DNA of 9,584 nt from Lysobacteraceae bacterium (GCA_017990865.1 JAGNNB010000088.1:1-9584), one strand, 5' to 3'. Positions 1 to 6,966 are shown, numbered from the stretch's first letter. The notes: generated from the letters alone by a model not told the origin. Made by a program: numbers and translations.

Positions 1-1310
1 GCGATGTACTGCGCCGTCCAATCGCCGATGCCGGGCAGTGCGGTCGCGCGCGCGACGAAATCCTCCAATCGCTGCCCGCCTTCGAACGACAGTCGCCCTT
101 CGACGACGGCGGCCGACAGCGCGCGAATCGTCGCCGCGCGCGTCTTCGGCAAACCGATCGTTTCCAGCGGCGCGTCGCGCAAGCGTTCCGGCGCGGGAAA
201 CATGCGATCCAAACCATTCGTCGCCGCACGATGGCCGCCCCAGACATCGACCAAACGTCGCGCCAACGTGGTCGCCCCGGCGACGCTGATCTGTTGCCCC
301 AACACCGCGCGCACCGCCAGCTCGAAACCGTCCCAGCCGCAGGGCGCGCGCAGTCCGGGCCGTTGCGCGATCGCGCGCGCCAGCAGCGGGTCCTGCGCGA
401 ACAAGGCATGCACATGCCGCAAATCCGCATCCAGATCGAACATGCGCCGCACGCGACGTACGATGTCGGGAATGCATCGCGTCTCGCGCGAGTCGTGCGG
501 ATCGAGATCGATCAATTCCAGCCGCAGCTCGGGTTTGTCGGTGATCGCGCTGACGCGCAGCCACGCGCGACCGTCGCCGATCGCACGCAGATAAGCGTCG
601 TCGTCCACGCGTTCGATCCCGGGAATCGCGCGTTTCGCCAGGAAACGCAGGGTCAGCCCGAAGTCCATCGGCGGTCGATAACCGAGCCGCAGCGTCAGCA
701 CGCCCGCCGGCGCTTTCGCGGCCGACGCGCTGCGACGGATCGCGCTCGGCGGCATGCCGCAGCCGTCGAGAAACGCAGCGTTGAATCGGCGCAGACTGTT
801 GTAACCCGCGGCCATCGCGACATCGGTCGCCGGCAACGCGGTTTCGGTCAACAGTTGTTTCGCCAGCAGCAAACGACGCGTCGCGTGCACGGCGTGCGGG
901 GTCGCGCCCACATGCGCGAGAAACACGCGCTGCAATTGTCGCGCGCTCAAGCCCACGCGCGCGGCGAGCGCGGCCACGCCTTCGTCCTGCAGCGCGCCCT
1001 CGGCGATCAGCGCCAACGCGCGCCGCACCGCTTCTTCGCGCACCTGCGCGAACGCATCCGGCGACAATTCCGGCCGGCAACGCAGACAAGGCCGATACCC
1101 GGCGGCGGTCGCCGCGGCAGCGTTCGCGTAGAACGTCAGATTGCTGCGCTTGGGCGGCGGGGCAGGGCAGACCGGGCGGCAATAAATGCCCGTGCTGCGC
1201 ACCGCGACGAAAAACACGCCGTCGAAGCGATGATCCTTCGCCGCCATCGCGCGCAGGCAAACCTCGCGCGGCGGCAGGGTGTCGTGGGCGGGCAGGGCGT
1301 CGGCGGTCAT
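1..1310 (-). CDS. alkA: Ada-like/AraC/AlkA fusion: DNA-3-methyladenine glycosylase II (3' end off the window)
   Basis: Base-excision repair enzyme expected to remove alkylated bases such as 3-methyladenine. My minus-strand translation from the ATG at 1310 gives 436 codons without a stop, running off the window. Domains in order: an Ada-like zinc/methyl-acceptor domain (about 15-85) with four cysteines C44, C48, C75 and C78 in GIYCRPVCP and RPCLRC; an AraC-type helix-turn-helix region (about 92-192, including VAMAAGYNSLRRFNAAF); an AlkA N-terminal domain (about 203-315); and the HhH-GPD glycosylase fold (about 325 on, VLGQQISVAGATTLARR) reaching the hairpin LPGIGDWTAQYI. The catalytic aspartate of AlkA lies about 20 residues after this hairpin, so it is outside the window. 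An AGGA (1318-1321) 7 nt upstream supports the start. The fusion is common in Xanthomonadales and Actinobacteria; C44 matches the methyl-accepting Ada cysteine, so methylation-dependent autoregulation is plausible. It is divergent from hutU. Confidence 0.93.
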   Translation of the reverse strand, partial: MTADALPAHDTLPPREVCLRAMAAKDHRFDGVFFVAVRSTGIYCRPVCPAPPPKRSNLTFYANAAAATAAGYRPCLRCRPELSPDAFAQVREEAVRRALALIAEGALQDEGVAALAARVGLSARQLQRVFLAHVGATPHAVHATRRLLLAKQLLTETALPATDVAMAAGYNSLRRFNAAFLDGCGMPPSAIRRSASAAKAPAGVLTLRLGYRPPMDFGLTLRFLAKRAIPGIERVDDDAYLRAIGDGRAWLRVSAITDKPELRLELIDLDPHDSRETRCIPDIVRRVRRMFDLDADLRHVHALFAQDPLLARAIAQRPGLRAPCGWDGFELAVRAVLGQQISVAGATTLARRLVDVWGGHRAATNGLDRMFPAPERLRDAPLETIGLPKTRAATIRALSAAVVEGRLSFEGGQRLEDFVARATALPGIGDWTAQYI

Positions 1311-1380
1311 GCGCGCATCCTAGCCCGGACCCGCCCCGTCCACTCGCCGTTTTCGGACATCGATACCGCGCCTGTGCCCT

Positions 1381-1592
1381 TTGTGGGAGCGCCGGAAGGC
1401 GCGATCACAGACCGCACCGATTGCGGAAAACGGTATCGCAGCCCGATCGCGCCTTCCGGCGCTCCCACAATTAAGTCCTTCGGGCCTTCCGGCGCTCCCA
1501 CAATTAGGTCCTTCGCGCCTTCCGGCGCTCCCACAATTGAGTCCTTCGCGCCTTCCGGCGCTCCCACAAACAGCCTTCCGGCGCTCCCACAA
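1381..1592. repeat. REP-like palindromic array: one forward unit, then five inverted units at 33-bp period
   Basis: The unit is 24 bp, starting TTGTGGGAGCGCC and continuing GGAAGGCGCGA. One copy lies forward at 1381-1404. Reverse-complement copies lie at 1447-1470, 1480-1503, 1513-1536 and 1546-1569, exactly 33 bp apart, with a truncated sixth at 1573-1592. The 9-bp spacers between the inverted copies are themselves similar (TTAAGTCCT, TTAGGTCCT, TTGAGTCCT), so the array grew by tandem duplication of a 33-bp block. The forward copy and first inverted copy face each other across 42 bp and could form a long hairpin. Each unit also contains a small inner palindrome (GCGCC..GGCGC). The array fills most of the 344-bp divergent gap between the alkA and hutU starts; no gene is seen there. 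REP units of this general type are common in Xanthomonas, Stenotrophomonas and Pseudomonas. Confidence 0.93.
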
Positions 1593-1621
1593 GAGCGAAT
1601 GGCCCCGCCGCTCGCGAGGCG

Positions 1622-1627
1622 TAAAAT
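1622..1627 (+). promoter_or_regulatory. Possible -10 element of hutU
   Basis: TAAAAT matches the sigma-70 -10 consensus at five of six positions and lies 27 bp before the hutU start, just after the REP array. No convincing -35 hexamer is seen at the right distance, so this is tentative. Confidence 0.3.
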
Positions 1628-1654
1628 CCCCGCATCGTCTTCAGGAGCGTCCAC

Positions 1655-3340
<1,686 letters not shown>

Positions 3341-3348
3341 TGGTGTGG

Positions 3349-3380
3349 GTAGGGTGGGGTAAGCGAAGCGCAACCCCACC
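3349..3380 (+). terminator. Dispersed hairpin repeat after hutU, possible terminator
   Basis: GGTGGGGT (3353-3360) pairs with ACCCCACC (3373-3380) around a loop AAGCGAAGCGCA. It begins 9 bp after the hutU stop and has no U tract, so it is a repeat that may also act as a terminator or mRNA-stabilising stem. A diverged copy lies inverted at 8900-8931. A second small hairpin, CGCGG-AGA-CCGCG, follows at 3391-3403. Confidence 0.6.
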
Positions 3381-3480
3381 GTCGAGGTTTCGCGGAGACC
3401 GCGTAATGCGGATATTCGGGTGTTATCCGGTGCCGATGCCAGATAGCACCTTCAATCATTCGCTCTACTCATGCCGACTC

Positions 3481-3510
3481 TTGCTCGAAACGATTGATTT
3501 TATTGATAGT
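3481..3510 (+). promoter_or_regulatory. Weak candidate promoter ahead of the cassettes
   Basis: TTGCTC (3481-3486) and GATAGT (3505-3510) are separated by 18 bp in a locally AT-rich stretch about 70 bp before the first core site. Integrons drive cassettes from a promoter (Pc) at this side of the array, which makes the location reasonable, but both hexamers are poor matches and no integrase or clear attI is present. Confidence 0.22.
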
Positions 3511-3580
3511 GATTGTGTTGACGGGCGGCAGTAAGCGAGGCCAGACTCTGCTTAATGCCCCAGATTGGGGTCTAATCGTA

Positions 3581-3587
3581 GTTAGGC
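3581..3587 (+). other. Orphan integron core site (R'-type) at the 5' edge of the cluster
   Basis: GTTAGGC is a perfect match to the integron core GTTRRRY. Recombination would fall between the G (3581) and TT, so the first cassette begins at 3582. This boundary is confirmed by the cassette itself: GTTAGGCGGCAC (3581-3592) is the exact reverse complement of GTGCCGCCTAAC (3994-4005) at the start of the first attC. Upstream, only a short hairpin CCCCA-GAT-TGGGG (3560-3572) and a near-core GCTTAAT (3550-3556) are seen, not a full attC. The site could be part of a diverged attI or the surviving half of an older attC. Confidence 0.6.
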
Positions 3588-3605
3588 GGCACCCAAGGAA
3601 GCTCA

Positions 3606-4004
3606 ATGCTTGTTGTCGCAAAAGCCATCGTTGTGGTCGTCGCAATCTTCTTCCTTGTGCTCGGTGCAGTTGCGCTTGTTCGGCCACCTATCGCACGTGG
3701 GTTCCTGCTTGGCTTCGCGAGCAACGCACTGAAACACTACGCTGAGCTTATCGCGCGCATCCTCGTCGGCGGTTCGCTACTGTTGATTGCACGCAACTCC
3801 GCCTACTCCACCGCACTTTCGGCATTCGGCTGGCTTCTCATTGTCACTACCGCCTTCATGGCGCTCGTTCCATGGCGCTTTCATCATCGCTTTACGCAGT
3901 CTGCCGTGCCCAAAGCCCTGCGGTTCCTGCCTTTGATTGGCATTACCTCACTGGCAATCGGTGCCTTGCTGCTGTTGGTCATTGTTACCGGCAGTGCCGC
4001 CTAA
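3606..4004 (+). CDS. Cassette 1: small four-helix membrane protein, unknown function
   Basis: A 132-residue, very hydrophobic protein with four predicted membrane segments, at about 3-25, 47-63, 68-88 and 107-128. Short polar loops include the basic stretch WRFHHRF (90-96) between helices 3 and 4. There is no signal peptide or catalytic motif that I recognise, and I cannot assign a family. AAGGAAG (3595-3601) sits just before the ATG. The stop codon TAA lies inside the attC core (GCCTAAC, 3999-4005), so gene and attC overlap by six bases, a tight packing typical of cassettes. Start and stop both fall within the cassette limits 3582-4104. It probably acts in the inner membrane; nothing indicates a substrate or partner. 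Confidence 0.85.
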   Translation: MLVVAKAIVVVVAIFFLVLGAVALVRPPIARGFLLGFASNALKHYAELIARILVGGSLLLIARNSAYSTALSAFGWLLIVTTAFMALVPWRFHHRFTQSAVPKALRFLPLIGITSLAIGALLLLVIVTGSAA

Positions 4005-4110
4005 CAATTCGTTCAAGCCGACCCCGCATCGTGGCGTCGGCCACGTGCCTGCGCTACGCTAGCACGCGTCCGCCGCCCCGCTGCGGGGCGGCTTAACTCA
4101 GGCGTTAGGC
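3999..4110 (+). repeat. attC site 1
   Basis: R'' is GCCTAAC (3999-4005) and R' is GTTAGGC (4104-4110), perfect inverted cores. The left arm CGTTCAAGCC and right arm GGCTTAACTC pair except for one extra base in the left arm, the extrahelical base that orients IntI binding on the folded bottom strand. Inside, CCCCGCA (4022-4028) pairs with TGCGGGG (4082-4088), and CACGTGC (4042-4048) pairs with GCACGCG (4062-4068) with one mismatch. Length is 112 bp. Confidence 0.94.
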
Positions 4111-4163
4111 ACCACCCGAACAGACGTCATAACCATTACCACAAAACACGAAAAGGAATTTCT

Positions 4164-4613
4164 ATGAGATCACTACTTGTTGTTTCACTAATTTTTGCGG
4201 TCATCCTCATTTCGTTAAAAGTTGGCCTCTCTTTAATGACCATTGACTCAGCTTTGGTTTCACCTGGCTTGAGCAATGCGCAAGAAGTCGTAGACTCAGT
4301 CTCAAGTTCAGCTTGGGAGTTCGGAAAGCCATTGCTTCAGCTTATCGTGGTTCTTGCTCTTGGCGAGTGGTTTGTTTCGAGGCTTGGCCTTAAAGTTTCT
4401 TCTATAGGCTTTGGATCAATCAATATTCAAACTTTCATAGCGATTGCAATTGTTTTTACATTTTGCTTGGCAATATTAGCTAGTCTTCCTGGAATTGTAG
4501 AAATTAAAGAGATTGTTCTTATCGTTATTGGCTTCTACTTCGGCACAAAATCCCAACAAGTGACAGAACAAGATGTCATGACTCGACCAGAAACTGAAGC
4601 TAAGCAACAATAG
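4164..4613 (+). CDS. Cassette 2: low-GC membrane protein, unknown function
   Basis: A 149-residue protein with hydrophobic segments at about 3-25, 57-71, 89-109 and 113-127 and a charged tail (TEQDVMTRPETEAKQQ). The first segment could be a signal anchor. The last one ends VLIVIGFYFGTKS, a helix-end pattern I have seen in small phage or plasmid membrane proteins; no family is certain. AAAGGAA (4152-4158) lies 5 nt before the ATG, the best ribosome binding site in the cluster. Codon use is strikingly AT-rich compared with hutU and with cassette 1, showing that this cassette came from a different genomic background. The stop TAG (4611-4613) is 4 bp before attC 2. A reading frame that crosses attC 1 ends in a TGA overlapping this ATG (ATGA, 4164-4167). 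Confidence 0.85.
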   Translation: MRSLLVVSLIFAVILISLKVGLSLMTIDSALVSPGLSNAQEVVDSVSSSAWEFGKPLLQLIVVLALGEWFVSRLGLKVSSIGFGSINIQTFIAIAIVFTFCLAILASLPGIVEIKEIVLIVIGFYFGTKSQQVTEQDVMTRPETEAKQQ

Positions 4614-4617
4614 TGGT

Positions 4618-4730
4618 GCCTAACAATTCGTTCAAGCCGACCCCGTGTCGTGGCGTCGGCCATGTGCTTTACGCTACGCTTGCACATGTCCGCCGCCCCG
4701 CCACGGGTCGGCTTAACTCAGGCGTTAGCG
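4618..4730 (+). repeat. attC site 2
   Basis: R'' GCCTAAC (4618-4624) and R' GTTAGCG (4724-4730). R' departs from GTTRRRY at its last two bases, but those bases belong to cassette 3, whose own R'' (CGCTAAC) matches them. GTGGTGCCTAAC (4613-4624) is the exact complement of the cassette 2 start at 4104-4115. The inner stem CATGTGC (4661-4667) pairs perfectly with GCACATG (4682-4688), and CCCCGTG (4641-4647) pairs with CACGGGT (4702-4708), with changes on both sides relative to attC 1. Length is 113 bp. Confidence 0.94.
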
Positions 4731-4733
4731 CGC

Positions 4734-5297
4734 ATGAACAATGACTCCGCCGTTCACCAGATTGAATGCACTTGTTATGGCAGCAATCCCAATTGCTTCA
4801 AGTGCGGTGGCTGGGGTTACATTGACTCTGTAAGTGCAAATAGGCTGATTGATGGTCCTTCTGGAGAAGCTGGAAAGAATGGTTCAGTTGTAAGTCCAAA
4901 ATCATCAAAGTCGCGAAAGAGGCGAAATGATATTTCCGTTACGCCTCGTCAAAAGAAGCTGCGCGCCGTCAATTTTTCCACCCCAACATCCGGTGGATCG
5001 GTGCTTTGCAAGTGCGGGGCGCGGGTGGCAAACAGCTACTATCGTTCACACCTTGCACTCAGTTGCAAGGCAAATAAAAAGTCTGCTCGTAAGACCGTGA
5101 AGCGTGCATCTAAAAAGTCTGGTCGTAAGACCGTGAAGCGCGCATCTGGAACTGTACGCCGTGACGTGAAGTTTAAAGGCTCTGTTAACTCTCCAAATCT
5201 GGATGCAACAAAGGACTATGCACATGCATTTCGGGACAGGGGTTCTTTCGGTTCACATCCATCACATGACGCATTTGACGATGAATCATCCTCTTAG
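4734..5297 (+). CDS. Cassette 3: Cys-rich zinc-finger-like protein with H1-like basic repeat
   Basis: A 187-residue soluble protein, probably nucleic-acid-binding. The N-terminus has ECTCYGSNPNCFKCGGWG, with C12-x-C14 and C21-x2-C24-G-G, a zinc-knuckle pattern like half of a DnaJ zinc domain. A basic linker (KSRKRR, 59-64) leads to a second finger C92-x-C94-x11-H106-x4-C111. Two tandem copies of KKS(A/G)RKTVKRAS follow (115-126, 127-138), resembling the lysine-rich tails of histone H1 or HU-like proteins. The C-terminus is polar and ends acidic with DDESSS. I chose the ATG at 4734, nine bases inside the cassette; the frame stays open upstream to 4650 through attC 2, but that would make the attC part of the protein. 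No Shine-Dalgarno sequence is seen. Function unknown; a role in DNA or RNA binding is inferred from composition only. Confidence 0.82.
   Translation: MNNDSAVHQIECTCYGSNPNCFKCGGWGYIDSVSANRLIDGPSGEAGKNGSVVSPKSSKSRKRRNDISVTPRQKKLRAVNFSTPTSGGSVLCKCGARVANSYYRSHLALSCKANKKSARKTVKRASKKSGRKTVKRASGTVRRDVKFKGSVNSPNLDATKDYAHAFRDRGSFGSHPSHDAFDDESSS
5076..5147 (+). repeat. 36-bp in-frame tandem duplication inside cassette 3
   Basis: Two adjacent 36-bp units (5076-5111 and 5112-5147) differ at only two bases, GCT/GGT and CGT/CGC, and encode the two 12-residue basic repeats. The near identity, including synonymous positions, points to a recent duplication. Confidence 0.9.
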
Positions 5298-5309
5298 TCA
5301 CGGCATGCG

Positions 5310-5421
5310 CGCTAACAATTCGTTCAAGCCGACCCCGCATCGTGGCGTCGGCCACGTGCCTACGCTACGCTAGCACGTGTCCGCCGCCCCGCTGCAGGGC
5401 GGCTTAACTCAGGCGTTAGAG
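5310..5421 (+). repeat. attC site 3
   Basis: R'' CGCTAAC (5310-5316) and R' GTTAGAG (5415-5421). CATGCGCGCTAAC (5304-5316) is the exact 13-base complement of the cassette 3 start at 4724-4736, extending well past the core. CACGTGC (5353-5359) pairs perfectly with GCACGTG (5373-5379). CCCCGCA (5333-5339) pairs with TGCAGGG (5393-5399) with one mismatch. Length is 112 bp. The site is nearly identical to attC 1 outside the cores. Confidence 0.94.
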
Positions 5422-5439
5422 CCCTCTACAGAGAACAAA

Positions 5440-6129
5440 ATGCTCACTATCCGAACATCTGCTTTGGCTTTGATCGTTCTGCTTTCTGCCTGCAATCAAC
5501 CTGACCCAAGTCAAACCGCAGCAACAGAAATTCCAGTTCAATCCGCGCTGGCTCAGTGCGGAAAAGACACGGACTGTAAAGGCGATCGTATTTGTGACAA
5601 TGGCACCTGCACTGCCCCAACGGGGACCAGCCAACAGCCATTGACGCAGGCCGGAGACAATAAGAGCCTTGTCGCACCAACGGTTTCGGCCATCACCATG
5701 GCCAACTCGTTGTATTCCCCACTCCTCAAGCCAAACGGCAAGATCACTCTTGGCCGCTGCCACATGGGCTCGTGCTCTTGGGCCAAATGGCTTTCCGTCA
5801 AGTCTGTGGGCTCATCAGGCTCGCAGGAAGTACTGGAAGCCACGCTGCTCGGTGGTGATTCAGAGCACGAGGAAGTGGAGGACTATCCATCGTCACCGGA
5901 AGGCGTCGCGATCAATTGGAGCACCGAGCCCCACACTGTCAAAGTGACTTGCTCGCACACAGAACCATCTGTATCTACCGACGTACTGTCGTTAAATCCA
6001 GAGGCCGGTGTGCCTGGCGTACAAGAGAGCGCAGCTGAGTTGTACTTTGCTGCATGCCACTCCCACTTTGACGGCTATCCGAGCGGAATCGAAAAGTTTG
6101 CCTACAACGTCAAAGAGCAAGAGTCTTAA
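5440..6129 (+). CDS. Cassette 4: Cys-rich lipoprotein, unknown function
   Basis: A 229-residue protein with a lipoprotein signal peptide: MLTIRTSALALIVLLSAC, lipobox LSAC, acylated cysteine C18. It is followed by N-Q, so there is no inner-membrane retention aspartate and outer-membrane sorting is likely. The mature part has a short cysteine module C40-x5-C46-x5-C52-x4-C57 (CGKDTDCKGDRICDNGTC), a form common in secreted proteins, then a larger domain with LGRCHMGSCSWAKW (104-117) and further cysteines in VKVTCSH and YFAACHSH, suggesting disulfides in the periplasm. I do not recognise the family. The start at 5440 is chosen because the lipoprotein signal begins there; a GTG at 5377 in frame lies within attC 3. 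The ribosome binding site is weak. GC content is intermediate. No attC follows, so this cassette is probably fixed in place. Confidence 0.85.
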   Translation: MLTIRTSALALIVLLSACNQPDPSQTAATEIPVQSALAQCGKDTDCKGDRICDNGTCTAPTGTSQQPLTQAGDNKSLVAPTVSAITMANSLYSPLLKPNGKITLGRCHMGSCSWAKWLSVKSVGSSGSQEVLEATLLGGDSEHEEVEDYPSSPEGVAINWSTEPHTVKVTCSHTEPSVSTDVLSLNPEAGVPGVQESAAELYFAACHSHFDGYPSGIEKFAYNVKEQES

Positions 6130-6137
6130 CTCGTAAG

Positions 6138-6163
6138 GCGGGATAACCCGCATAGAGCGGGTG
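6138..6163 (+). terminator. Alternative hairpins just after cassette 4
   Basis: GCGGG (6138-6142) pairs with CCCGC (6147-6151), and the same right arm, as ACCCGC (6146-6151), can instead pair with GCGGGT (6158-6163). The two stems are mutually exclusive and begin 9 bp after the stop codon. No U tract follows, so the terminator role is only possible; it may equally be part of the adjoining dispersed repeat. Confidence 0.4.
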
Positions 6164-6167
6164 AAAA

Positions 6168-6273
6168 CCGCCAAGCCGAAGCAATACACCGCAAGCTGCA
6201 GTAAACGTTACGAAAGACGGTTCATGTGCGAATGTTCGCGAACCGCGCAAGGCGGGTTGCACCCGCCCTACGG
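6168..6273 (+). repeat. Dispersed intergenic repeat, family A, copy 1
   Basis: A 106-bp stretch from CCGCCAAGCCGAAG to ACCCGCCCTACGG that recurs at 8293-8413. It includes the nearly invariant block GTTACGAAAGAC, the palindrome-rich GCGAATGTTCGCGAA, and a terminal hairpin GGCGGGT-TGC-ACCCGCC (6251-6267). It sits between the end of the cassette cluster and the next chromosomal gene and may act as a transcriptional boundary. Confidence 0.85.
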
Positions 6274-6323
6274 GACTACCGCTCTGACCGTATTTCACAA
6301 GTCCGACTTTCATCGGATATCCC

Positions 6324-6773
6324 ATGCTCATCAAGCCAGTTTCTTTGCTTCTTCTGTCCCTGTTTGCGTTGCCATTGAGCGCGGCAGATCCGCCCGCGGC
6401 CTCTGGAGACGACGGGGCAAAGCTGACGCTTTATCGCGTTAGCGGTTCGCTGGGAGGGATGGTCGGCCATACCTTCTCGATCGACGGCAAGCGGCTCGCG
6501 AAGCTCAAGACGAAGAGCTACACCTCGGTCAAATTGTCTGCCGGGCAGCATCAACTTTGTATGAAGAACACGAGTCTCTGTCTCTCGCTCGAATTCGAGC
6601 CGGGTGCGCACCGCATTATCCGGGCGTCGAACTTCGCTAACGCGAACGCGTTCGTTTCCAAACTGGAAGAAGTGTCGCTTGATCGAGCGAACAAGGATGC
6701 CAAGACCGACACTGGGTCAGAGGCCGGCGTGACCGGTTACGTATTCGTCAAACCTGAAGTGGATGATCTATAG
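6324..6773 (+). CDS. Secreted DUF2846-like protein
   Basis: A 149-residue exported protein. The signal peptide is MLIKPVSLLLLSLFALPLSA, with likely cleavage after A20. The mature part, from about 32 to 105, runs AKLTLYRVSGSLGGMVGHTFSIDGKRLAKLK, a beta-rich pattern (broken here into its short motifs LTLYR, FSIDGKRL and LSAGQHQL) like DUF2846, where a small sandwich domain carries an ID-G turn and a PG-H/AGQH turn. One cysteine pair, C79 and C86, could form a disulfide. Function of DUF2846 is unknown. The Shine-Dalgarno match is weak (GGAT about 10 nt upstream). Codon use is GC-rich again, so this gene belongs to the chromosome and not to the cassettes. It is isolated by palindromic repeats on both sides and is probably transcribed alone. 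Confidence 0.8.
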   Translation: MLIKPVSLLLLSLFALPLSAADPPAASGDDGAKLTLYRVSGSLGGMVGHTFSIDGKRLAKLKTKSYTSVKLSAGQHQLCMKNTSLCLSLEFEPGAHRIIRASNFANANAFVSKLEEVSLDRANKDAKTDTGSEAGVTGYVFVKPEVDDL

Positions 6774-6777
6774 CGAG

Positions 6778-6880
6778 TAGCCCGCGTAAGGCCACAGGCC
6801 GCACACGGGGTTCTTGATCTTGAATCGAAGCGGGTGCATTTACGCTTGCGTTTATCCCGGATGCGCGCTTAGCCGGGCTA
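6778..6880 (+). repeat. Dispersed intergenic repeat, family B, copy 1
   Basis: TAGCCC (6778-6783) and GGGCTA (6875-6880) are inverted ends. Inside lies the hairpin GGCC-ACA-GGCC near 6790-6800, and the right part has CCCGGATGCGCGCTTAGCCGG. A better-preserved copy lies at 8214-8281. It starts right after the stop codon of the preceding gene and may serve as its terminator. Confidence 0.65.
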
Positions 6881-6948
6881 GGAGCTATGCTGATCTCGAC
6901 TTTGATCATGTGGGTCGAGTTGCGATGGTTGCTGCCATCATCCCTTAA

Positions 6949-6966
6949 GGCGGGCTAGAGCCCGCC
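6949..6966 (+). repeat. Perfect 7-bp hairpin upstream of the hydrolase gene
   Basis: GGCGGGC (6949-6955), loop TAGA, GCCCGCC (6960-6966). It resembles the hairpin ending family A but stands alone, 38 bp before the next start codon, so it could end upstream transcription or sit in the leader of the hydrolase mRNA. Confidence 0.6.

Larger units (their letters stand above)
3582..6129 (+). mobile_element. Integron gene-cassette cluster without integrase in view (CALIN or array end)
   Basis: Four cassettes lie head to tail: cassette 1 at 3582-4104, cassette 2 at 4105-4724, cassette 3 at 4725-5415, and cassette 4 from 5416 to the end of its gene, with no recognisable attC after it. Three attC sites of 112-113 bp end the first three. 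Each cassette holds one gene in the attC orientation. Base composition drops sharply from the flanks: 4441-4500 has 21 G/C in 60 bases, against 44 in 60 at 2161-2220 within hutU. No tyrosine-recombinase integrase gene is found on either strand, so the cluster is either a CALIN or the distal part of an array whose intI lies outside the window, which would then have to be upstream beyond hutU or rearranged. Confidence 0.9.

Noticed and set aside
1447..1592. Regularly spaced repeats resembling a CRISPR array
   Set aside because: The repeats are 24 bp with 9-bp spacers that are nearly identical to each other. CRISPR spacers are longer and unique, and no cas gene is present.
4650..4733. Upstream start for the cassette 3 gene inside attC 2
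   Set aside because: It would place most of the attC core region in the coding sequence; the ATG at 4734 lies inside the cassette and begins the Cys-rich domain. The frame relation is kept as a finding.
3582..5415. Toxin-antitoxin or defence module among the cassettes
   Set aside because: Each cassette holds a single gene and none resembles a known toxin, antitoxin or restriction protein; two are membrane proteins of unknown role.
6122..6142. CTTAACTC followed by GTAAGGC after cassette 4, recalling the attC right arm
   Set aside because: Only eight bases match, the core GTTRRRY is missing, and no left arm or complement to the cassette 4 start is present. It may be chance.
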